A stretch of DNA of 22,498 nt from positions 1-22,498 of the forward strand of contig CAZJFT010000015.1 of the NCBI GenBank assembly GCA_964545585.1, in the 5' to 3' direction. Each line of letters starts with the position of its first letter. The first letter of the stretch is position 1. Positions 14,726 to 21,067 of this stretch are shown here, piece after piece. Both the position numbers and the translations under genes were made by a program. The DNA comes from UBA9642 sp964545585 (GTDB lineage Archaea > Nanobdellota > Nanobdellia > Woesearchaeales > UBA9642). The notes beneath the pieces were generated by a model. That model saw nothing but the letters and a program-made list of their open reading frames with translations. It did not search any database and was not told where the DNA came from.

Positions 14726-15316
14726 ATGACTATGCATCACGTGACTAAACTAAGGCTGATGTTGTGGTTCACCATAATATACATGACATTCTTCACGATA
14801 GTGTCTTTGATTGACAAGAACTATGAGTTCCTTTATTATACATTAGTTATGTCATTGATAATACTGATATTGATACGATACAAAGAGCAAATATCTTTCT
14901 CTTCAGGCATCGCATTCGGGTTGACTGTCGTTGCGGCATTGCATATATTCGGTGGGAACATACACATAGGGGATACGCGGCTTTATGACGTATGGCTTAC
15001 GCATTGGTTAAAATATGACAATCTGGTGCATATGATAGGGACATTCACTGCGGCAGTGCTATCATACACGTTCGTGTATCAACACCTTAATGAGAAGGCC
15101 AGGGAGAACAGGGTGCTGCTCGCGATAATAATAATATCAATGGCATCAGGCATAGGCGCCCTGAATGAGATACTAGAGCTTGGGGCGGTGCTTTGGTTAA
15201 ATGCGTCAGCACAAGTTGGAGATTATCTCAACAATGTATTCGACCTATTCTACAACCTTATAGGCGCCATGCTTGCTTGCGTATACTTATTCTATATACA
15301 GAAAGAACAGGTCTGA
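14726..15316 (+). CDS. YjdF-like (DUF2238) membrane protein
   Basis: 196 residues with about six membrane segments. Conserved points resemble the YjdF/DUF2238 family: HWLKYDNLVHMIGTF in the middle, GALNEILELG within a helix, and QVGDYLNNVFDLFYNLIGAMLA near the end, matching YDxLxH, an ExxE helix and GDxxDxxxDxxxNxxGA. The biochemical role of the family is unknown; acidic and His residues inside the membrane suggest metal or proton handling, which is inference. The spacing of the TATA box favours initiation at either ATG 14726 or ATG 14732. The gene converges on tRNA-Trp, with AATCT/AGATT, a weak hairpin, between them. Confidence 0.7.
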   Translation: MTMHHVTKLRLMLWFTIIYMTFFTIVSLIDKNYEFLYYTLVMSLIILILIRYKEQISFSSGIAFGLTVVAALHIFGGNIHIGDTRLYDVWLTHWLKYDNLVHMIGTFTAAVLSYTFVYQHLNEKARENRVLLAIIIISMASGIGALNEILELGAVLWLNASAQVGDYLNNVFDLFYNLIGAMLACVYLFYIQKEQV

Positions 15317-15350
15317 ACCATTTATAAGAATCTTTCAGAGATTAAAAAAG

Positions 15351-15473
15351 TGGGGATGCTGGGATTCGAACCCAGATCCAACGGTTTGGCCTGATTGTAT
15401 CATCGCTGATTCCTCAGCTCATCGCTCCAATCATCTGGAGCCGTTTATTCTAGCCAGGTTATACTACATCCCC
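15351..15473 (-). tRNA. tRNA-Trp (CCA) with a 49-base intron
   Basis: On the minus strand: acceptor GGGGATG/CATCCCC with discriminator A, T arm CTGGG-TTCGAAT-CCCAG, anticodon stem AACGG/CCGTT and loop CTCCAG with anticodon CCA. The D stem is weak (an A-A opposition). No CCA tail is encoded. The intron occupies 15386-15434, after position 37, the standard site. It contains a hairpin GCTGA-TTCC-TCAGC (plus-strand sense) flanked by two copies of TCATCGC, outer arms TGATTG/CAATCA, and a TTGGAG segment complementary to the anticodon loop. The gene begins 25 bases after the adenylate kinase stop and has its own TATA box. Confidence 0.9.
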
Positions 15474-15498
15474 ATTGTAGAACATATGGTCTAGAAAC

Positions 15499-16077
15499 CT
15501 ATATTTTATTTATAAAGTTAGTGTAATATAGTATGTCAAGAATCTGGTTGCTTATGTGTTTGATGTTCCTCGTGCCATCTATGTCTACAATGATGTGCGG
15601 TTCATATAACTCAAGCAATGGAGCGGTCTTGTTATGGTATGTTATCAATCTTTTTTTCCTTATTTCCGGATCCTTTTCTTGTATCTTATTAGGATCGGTT
15701 TCTGCTCTTTTTCTCATCCTCCTGTCGCATATATCGCTAGGCACGTCAAGATTGAATATGATATATGTATTCGTGAATTCATTGAGCATCTGTACTTGTT
15801 TTTCAGTTCTCGGAATCCCGTCCGCTATCACTACCTTGTCCGTCTTTTCCAATTCATACCTGAATGCGCTTACTGCAAGATCATCAGGATAGTATTCTCC
15901 AAGAAGATCTAGCCTAATCATCTCTTCAGCGAGCTCTTTTGGTTCCATGCTGCTCTTTATTATAGAGAACAAATCCCCTGTTGATATCTGTTTGAACAGT
16001 CCCGTATTTTCAAGGATTTTTGATTGAGTCCCTTTGCCTGCTCCTGGCGGCCCGAATATCTGTATTATGTCCTTCAT
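15499..16077 (-). CDS. adk: Adenylate kinase family nucleotide kinase
   Basis: Interconverts ATP + AMP and 2 ADP in the cytoplasm. The P-loop GPPGAGKGTQ is at residues 9-18, followed by ISTGDLF (NMP-binding) and ADGIPRT (the DGFPRT equivalent). The LID is the short form without zinc cysteines (RMRKRAETDPNKIQEKDPEIRKKR split around an Asp-rich stretch). 192 residues from ATG 16077, which lies one base after the stop of the amidase gene and is thus translationally coupled. An upstream in-frame start inside the amidase gene would add nine non-family residues and is rejected. The bacterial-like short-LID type differs from the archaeal AdkA family, so transfer from a bacterium is possible. Confidence 0.92.
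   Translation of the reverse strand: MKDIIQIFGPPGAGKGTQSKILENTGLFKQISTGDLFSIIKSSMEPKELAEEMIRLDLLGEYYPDDLAVSAFRYELEKTDKVVIADGIPRTEKQVQMLNEFTNTYIIFNLDVPSDICDRRMRKRAETDPNKIQEKDPEIRKKRLITYHNKTAPLLELYEPHIIVDIDGTRNIKHISNQILDILYYTNFINKI
15501..15516 (-). promoter_or_regulatory. TATA element of tRNA-Trp
   Basis: TTTATAAATAAAATAT on the minus strand, inside the last codons of adk, ends about 28 bases before the tRNA. The same 16 bases occur in the same orientation at 20986-21001 ahead of the major surface protein gene. Confidence 0.55.
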
Positions 16078-16078
16078 A

Positions 16079-17131
16079 TTATTGCTTATCCTCTTTCTGT
16101 GCAAGTTCCTCTAGCATAGGCATATCTTTTGATAGGTATATGCTTTTCACTGTCGCGTCTACGACTGCCTTTATGAATGCATATGATGTGTCTACATTCT
16201 TCAAGTGGCCATATTCTATTAGCAATGCAATATTGTTTCCGCGGTTCGTTCCGCTGCCTAATGCTGCAAGATTCCTCAATGCTATCCCTTTCTCGTTAAG
16301 ATTCTTTATCTGTTTGTTGATTTTCTTGTTTGAATATCTTGAGTTCATTATCTTTGTTGTAGTGATATTCTGTATCTTCGATATCTCTTCCGATAATGTC
16401 TCTGCAAGCCTCTTTGTCTCCTCGAATTTCTCAGAGTGCGGGTTTATTATTATAGTGTATCCGCTGTCTACATATTCTCCGTCCTTGAGTTTCCTGCCGT
16501 TTATCCTCTTCCTGCCAGAATAATCCAGGTGTGGACCAATATATATGTCGAATTCTTGGCTATATAGGAATATCGCATACAATTTTTTCCAGTCATCCTT
16601 AGTCCTTTTCGGATCTTTCTTATTGGCAGATTTCAGGGAGTCTATGTCCAGTTCTTTTCCATCGCTGAAAACTATCTTCCCGATAGGGTATATCCTGTCT
16701 ATTGATGGCTTGTTGTCATTGCAGAAGTCCTTGAATCCCTGCTCATAGTCATGAAGGTTTTTTGTCATCTGCACATCGAACCTAGGATCCTTTTCCAATG
16801 CCTGCTTTAAGTGCTCTGATATCCTGTATGTCATGTCGAACTCGCTCAGGTTATCCTTTCCTGAGAAGTCCTTACGTGTGCCGTAAACCTTTGTTATCCC
16901 ATCATAAGGACCGTGTCCCGGGTCTATCAATATCCTTGTAGGAACGAATCCTTCAGAAGTGATTATGCTGTCAAGAGTGCTTTTTTTCTTGTCGTCGCCT
17001 GATTCATTCAGCTTATTTGGCACTGTTCTAGAACTCCCATTGTTTGAATTGATGCTGAATAATAAGTATGCAGAAAAAAAGAGTGTGGCTAATGTCTTGT
17101 TTAAGTATCTCATCTTACTTAAGTATTTCAT
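16079..17131 (-). CDS. Exported N-acetylmuramoyl-L-alanine amidase-like (Amidase_3) protein
   Basis: Zinc amidases of this fold cut the bond between MurNAc and the stem peptide of bacterial peptidoglycan. After an N-terminal hydrophobic segment (residues about 14-28, signal peptide or anchor) and a polar linker, the domain starts at RILIDPGHGPYDG. Zinc and catalytic residues are all recognisable: His73 (DPGHG), Glu97 (NLSEFD), His201 (IGPHLDYSG) and Glu306 (LLIEYGHLKN). An insertion of about 60 residues (130-190) separates the second and third motifs. 350 residues. Archaea lack murein, so the target is unexpected. A TTTTTAAATAG box near 17155-17165 gives a leaderless message from ATG 17131. 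The first 36 coding bases are an 18-base tandem duplication (MKYLSK MRYLNK). It is coupled to adk. Confidence 0.85.
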   Translation of the reverse strand: MKYLSKMRYLNKTLATLFFSAYLLFSINSNNGSSRTVPNKLNESGDDKKKSTLDSIITSEGFVPTRILIDPGHGPYDGITKVYGTRKDFSGKDNLSEFDMTYRISEHLKQALEKDPRFDVQMTKNLHDYEQGFKDFCNDNKPSIDRIYPIGKIVFSDGKELDIDSLKSANKKDPKRTKDDWKKLYAIFLYSQEFDIYIGPHLDYSGRKRINGRKLKDGEYVDSGYTIIINPHSEKFEETKRLAETLSEEISKIQNITTTKIMNSRYSNKKINKQIKNLNEKGIALRNLAALGSGTNRGNNIALLIEYGHLKNVDTSYAFIKAVVDATVKSIYLSKDMPMLEELAQKEDKQ

Positions 17132-17151
17132 CCTGCTATTGGCTTGATATG

Positions 17152-17166
17152 CATCTATTTAAAAAT
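17152..17166 (-). promoter_or_regulatory. Promoter of the amidase-adk operon
   Basis: AATTTTTAAATAG on the minus strand, directly after the stop of the preceding surface protein gene, is centred about 27 bases from ATG 17131. Confidence 0.5.
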
Positions 17167-19500
17167 TTATTTTCTGCCTCTTCGCTTCTGCTTGATCACA
17201 AATGCGACAAATATCAAGAACAATATCAAAAGCAGCAGCAAAAGGTTTGCATACCAGCAATATATATTGTAAAGCTCGAGGATGCTCTTTCTAGGTACAT
17301 CAAGCACTTTCAATGTCATCTCAGGGCTCTCTATGAAACCTCCCTGATCATCGTATGCTGTGATAGTGAATTTTCTTGTTCCACTCCATCCATAATCCGG
17401 GTAGAGTGTTATTATTCCTTTGTCTACTGTCGATTTGACGTCGCTCATGCCAGAGACTTCATATCTTAAGCTATTATCGTCAGGATCAGAGAAGAACTGC
17501 TTGGCATCTATAATGTATTTATCGTTCTCCAATATCTCAAACCTTAGTTCCTGGACACTTGTGTTTAATCCATATATGTCTGTGTTCGTCTTCGGCTTAT
17601 CTACCAAGACCAATACGAGAACTAATGCAATGATGAACACTATTAGCAATGCAATGAGTATTGGCATCTTCTGTCTTATCCTGTTGCTTAATTTGTATGG
17701 ATAGTGCGGGCCTATAACCATGAATATTATTATCATTATGCAAAGTAGCATTACGGCGATTATCTGCCAGAAGCTAATCTGTCTGCATTGTGTGCCGAAA
17801 AAGAAGTATTCGAACGCTTTCGTAATAGGACTCTTGTCTTTGAGTGTGATTGACAGCTCATTGTCATAGCTTGCTCCTGATACATGCTCAGCAGTCAATT
17901 TGACAGTATATTTCCCTTCTGTCTTATCTGTGGAATCGATGTTCACCCTTATCTTTGATGAGTCGTTTATAAGGATCTTGTCCTCTTCAAGACTCAATAA
18001 TGATGTGTCATTTAATGTCAAGTCATAATAGTCATGATAGAGTCCTTTGCTTTCTACAGGCACATCTATATATGGCTTATCGTAATTTATCCTATAATTG
18101 CTTTTCTTGAATTCAATATTGTGGCATATCTGCCTGTCATATGCTTTTATCCATATATCATCTGACTCTATCAATTGATTTTTCAGTTCAGCAGAGACTT
18201 TTATATTGTATAAGTAATTGCTTTCCGGGCCTTGTATGTATAGCTTTATAGTCTCACTCTGTCCAGAGTTTAATTTGATATTGTATTTCGAAAGATCTAC
18301 TCCTGAGGGAGCATTTTCTACATACAATCTTATGTTCTCTGTATATATCCCATTGTTCTTTATCTCTACATCATACTCATAGAATCCTTCTGAGCATACA
18401 TCAATAGGTTTCTTCTTCGTGCTCACATCATTTATCGTTATAGTGTGCTCATAGCATGGTCCTAGATTTATCCTTAGATTTCTTTCTATTGCCTCACCTA
18501 TTTTCGGCTTTATGGTCAATGAGAAATCATGTCCTGCTATCTCTTTCCTGAACTCATGTGCATCAACTAGTATATAGAAAGTCTTTGATTCTCCTTTAGC
18601 CAAATTGAACCTATACTTATCATCATCGATGCCTTTTATGCTTGCGAATCCTGGGAAATCATCAAGCAATAACGTGAATGTGTTCTCTATGCCATTGTTC
18701 TTGACTGTCACAGGGAACTCTGTAACCCAGACCCTGTTGCAGACATCTAAACTTTGCCTATATGATGCATTGTCCGTATGCTGCTTGTTTATTTGCACGT
18801 CAAATTCATAATCAGGCAGTATATTTATGCTTGACTTTATTGTTGCGTCAAGCTTATTCTTTATTGCGTAAGCTGTGAACTCTACATTCTTCTCCCCATT
18901 GATTTCGCACGGGAATGTCAATGTAGCATTTATTGATGCCGTCTGACCAGGCAGTAATGTGAAATAATTTGATGAATATGACATGTATTTGTCGAAGTTG
19001 CTCTTCAATGAGTATTCCTCAGGGAAGCTCCCCATATTCTTCACAAAGACATTGTAGTTTGCGCTCTTGCATGCTTTTACTTCTTCAACAGGGGTCAACC
19101 ATAGCTCTAGGTTCTGGCATCTCTCTATATTTACCTGTTTCTCTATTGTCTTCTCGACTCCAAGATTAGATTTCACATATATTGTATATGTTCTTATCCT
19201 CGGATTGCAGTCTGACTGTATGAATATGCTTACCTGTTTTGATTCTCCTGGAGCAAGCTCGATTGTCGTATCAGAAAGCTGTACATCAGAAGTCAAGTAG
19301 AATATCGATGAGAAACTGCCTGTATTCTGTAGTGTCAGATAGTCTGTCGTTGTGGAGCATGCACAAGCTTTTATATTTTGATTCGTAAAGACTGAGAAGT
19401 CTATGCTTGCATCATATGTCTTCACTTCAATCTCTGCATATGATGGAACTGCTGCGATTATGCTCAAGATTAAAAGCAGCATAATTGTTTTGAATCTCAT
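17167..19500 (-). CDS. Large surface protein with Cys-bracketed Ig-like repeats and a cadherin-like domain
   Basis: About 777 residues. A signal peptide (MRFKTIMLLLILSIIAAVPSYA) is followed by five tandem beta-sandwich units of 90-115 residues. Each opens with Cys and a Y-x-V-x-V-K-N-x-G-like strand (Cys near residues 46-48, 144, 254, 369 and 459) and carries a PGES/PGQT/KGES/SGQS turn typical of NEW3/CARDB-type domains. Two membrane helices follow (about 577-597 and 611-633), then a second external domain with FFSDPDDNSLRYEV and ITAYDDQGG (cadherin/tandem-95-like), and a final membrane helix before KQKRRGRK. Function is probably structural or adhesive. ATG 19500 is chosen because the signal peptide begins there and GGGGGC lies upstream, like the next gene; ATG 19524 is possible. 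Confidence 0.8.
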   Translation of the reverse strand: MRFKTIMLLLILSIIAAVPSYAEIEVKTYDASIDFSVFTNQNIKACACSTTTDYLTLQNTGSFSSIFYLTSDVQLSDTTIELAPGESKQVSIFIQSDCNPRIRTYTIYVKSNLGVEKTIEKQVNIERCQNLELWLTPVEEVKACKSANYNVFVKNMGSFPEEYSLKSNFDKYMSYSSNYFTLLPGQTASINATLTFPCEINGEKNVEFTAYAIKNKLDATIKSSINILPDYEFDVQINKQHTDNASYRQSLDVCNRVWVTEFPVTVKNNGIENTFTLLLDDFPGFASIKGIDDDKYRFNLAKGESKTFYILVDAHEFRKEIAGHDFSLTIKPKIGEAIERNLRINLGPCYEHTITINDVSTKKKPIDVCSEGFYEYDVEIKNNGIYTENIRLYVENAPSGVDLSKYNIKLNSGQSETIKLYIQGPESNYLYNIKVSAELKNQLIESDDIWIKAYDRQICHNIEFKKSNYRINYDKPYIDVPVESKGLYHDYYDLTLNDTSLLSLEEDKILINDSSKIRVNIDSTDKTEGKYTVKLTAEHVSGASYDNELSITLKDKSPITKAFEYFFFGTQCRQISFWQIIAVMLLCIMIIIFMVIGPHYPYKLSNRIRQKMPILIALLIVFIIALVLVLVLVDKPKTNTDIYGLNTSVQELRFEILENDKYIIDAKQFFSDPDDNSLRYEVSGMSDVKSTVDKGIITLYPDYGWSGTRKFTITAYDDQGGFIESPEMTLKVLDVPRKSILELYNIYCWYANLLLLLLILFLIFVAFVIKQKRRGRK

Positions 19501-19615
19501 TGTAAATGCCCCCGCAACAATCATATTCTTGTTCGAATAAGATGGTTTATGAATGTAAAATTTTTATGTGGTTTGTATCTTATGTAGCGTTATTATCGTA
19601 AAATAATATCATAGT

Positions 19616-19628
19616 AAAAAATAAAAAA
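19616..19628 (-). terminator. Double T-run after the CARDB-type surface gene
   Basis: On the minus strand, TTTTTT-A-TTTTTT begins at the base after the stop codon, a strong archaeal terminator pattern. Confidence 0.5.
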
Positions 19629-20921
19629 TTAATAATATGGCTCTGATTCCTTCTTGTTGTCTTTCATCTTATTGAATGCTATAATCAATCCGATTATTAT
19701 CAATATGATTACTAGAACGACCAATCCGATCTCTAGACCATTCCTTAAGCTTGACCAGTTTGTTGTTGATGCTGTGCTCTTGCTGATCTTTGCGACCAAA
19801 GGTATCTGCTTGCTCTCTGTTCCAGAATCGACTGTAAGGGTCATTATCTTATCTCCTGGCTCAGCATTGCTGTTTGCAGAGACATACATGTATACTGTCT
19901 TTGATTGTCCTGCAGGCACTATCACTACTGCGCTCGGGTCGATCCTTGTTGTTGCCCAGCCTGATGCCCCTGAAACTGTCAAAGTATATGTCTTTGATGT
20001 CCCCAGATTGTTCTGTATCATTATAGGATATGCGACGCTTGTTCCTTGGCTCAATTCCTGTGAGCTTGGGACTGTTATCGTAGTCTTATCTTCTCCAGAT
20101 GTTCCTGTTCCACCAGTGCCTGTATTTCCTGTTCCGCACATATCGCCGCTCCTGACTGTGATTGATGTAGCGACACTTGTCTCTTCGTATTCATCGAATT
20201 CGACTAGTATCTCGACATCATAGCTTCCTGCTTTTGCACATTCAGGGATTCTCAATAGTAATTCTTCGAATGTCTTTGACTCATCAGATTCTATCTCATC
20301 CATATATTCTGAAGTCTTGATATTCAATTCAGGGACACTTACTGTGACTTTCAAGTCATCTAAGTCATCATCTCCTATATTCTTTACCTTCACCATTGCC
20401 GTAAATGCTCTTCCTGCAATTACTTCTTCTGGGTCCAATGAGAAATCTCTTATCTCTATTGCTGCCGAACTGTCTGCACCTTCAATATGCAATTGGAAAT
20501 CTTTGCTGAATGCTATGCCATCCCTGTCGCCGACTCTTATCCTTAACTTGTAGTAATCAACGTCCATCTTTGTCGGTACTTCAAGATCCAATGTGAAACA
20601 ATCATTGTCACCTTCATCGAGGTCGAATGTGTTTGTTATGTCAGAGACTTTGCTCTGCTCTCTTGTAGAATATCTATAACCGTATATGTCTGCTTCTATC
20701 TGCGCGTCCTGCACTTCTGCAAGTGCCTTGACACAAACGTCTATCTCTAGCTCTTCTCCTCTTTCATACTTGTAATTGTTTGTATGTCCATTAGCTTCCA
20801 TGACTGTCTTTCCGTTTATTTCTACAGAAGTGACGTCTAGGTTAACTGCTGATGCAAAACCCGTGACTGTCATGGCCATTGCTACTAAAACAAACAATAA
20901 TACAAAGATTTTTGCTTTCAT
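19629..20921 (-). CDS. Secreted, C-terminally anchored surface protein with CARDB-like domains
   Basis: 430 residues. Signal peptide MKAKIFVLLFVLVAMAMTVTGFASA; a first acidic beta domain (about 26-148); a CARDB-like domain (about 153-258, with VKVKNIGDDDLDDLKVTVSVPELNIK); a flexible linker GTGNTGTGGTGTSG; a NEW3-like domain (about 283-385, with VPAGQSKTVYM); then one membrane helix near 400-418 and a charged cytoplasmic tail ending SEPYY. This layout fits an S-layer-associated or adhesive protein. GGGGGT seven bases before ATG 20921 is the ribosome-binding site, shared in form with the downstream surface gene. A strong TATA element and a nested inverted repeat lie in front. It could be the main cell-envelope protein, which is inference from its promoter. 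Confidence 0.8.
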   Translation of the reverse strand: MKAKIFVLLFVLVAMAMTVTGFASAVNLDVTSVEINGKTVMEANGHTNNYKYERGEELEIDVCVKALAEVQDAQIEADIYGYRYSTREQSKVSDITNTFDLDEGDNDCFTLDLEVPTKMDVDYYKLRIRVGDRDGIAFSKDFQLHIEGADSSAAIEIRDFSLDPEEVIAGRAFTAMVKVKNIGDDDLDDLKVTVSVPELNIKTSEYMDEIESDESKTFEELLLRIPECAKAGSYDVEILVEFDEYEETSVATSITVRSGDMCGTGNTGTGGTGTSGEDKTTITVPSSQELSQGTSVAYPIMIQNNLGTSKTYTLTVSGASGWATTRIDPSAVVIVPAGQSKTVYMYVSANSNAEPGDKIMTLTVDSGTESKQIPLVAKISKSTASTTNWSSLRNGLEIGLVVLVIILIIIGLIIAFNKMKDNKKESEPYY

Positions 20922-20936
20922 TTTTTTACCCCCTTG

Positions 20937-20981
20937 AATGATTGTAAGTAATGCACTTTATCGGTGCACTTTCCAATCATT
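20937..20981 (-). promoter_or_regulatory. Nested inverted repeat in the leader of the surface protein gene
   Basis: Outer arms AATGATTG (20937-20944) and CAATCATT (20974-20981) enclose inner arms TGCAC (20952-20956) and GTGCA (20964-20968). The inner hairpin should lie in the mRNA just upstream of the GGGGGT ribosome-binding site. The outer arm straddles the predicted transcript start (about 20971), so it may instead be an operator. TGCACTTT is also a direct repeat here. Confidence 0.55.
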
Positions 20982-20985
20982 AACC

Positions 20986-21001
20986 ATATTTTATTTATAA
21001 A
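20986..21001 (-). promoter_or_regulatory. Strong TATA promoter of the surface protein gene
   Basis: TTTATAAATAAAATAT on the minus strand is identical over 16 bases to the element upstream of tRNA-Trp. It predicts a transcript start near 20971 and a leader of about 50 bases. A second TTTAAA within the palindrome ACTTTAAAGT lies about 20 bases farther upstream. Confidence 0.6.
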
Positions 21002-21067
21002 TCTTTCGATTATTTCACTACTTTAAAGTGAGATATTTTTAATATATTTTCTGTCAGTATTTTTCTG

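Noticed and set aside
15386..15434. tRNA-Trp intron as a full box C/D guide RNA
   Set aside because: Boxes deviate from RUGAUGA, a terminal CUGA is missing and 49 bases is short; kept only as a speculation in the findings.
15533..15912. Open plus-strand frames of 92-119 codons opposite adenylate kinase
   Set aside because: They mirror the adk coding frame, whose P-loop and DGxPRT motifs are clear.
16020..16523. 167-codon hydrophobic plus-strand frame opposite adk and the amidase
   Set aside because: Hydrophobicity comes from reading Lys/Glu-rich codons in reverse; it crosses two real genes and has no start signal.
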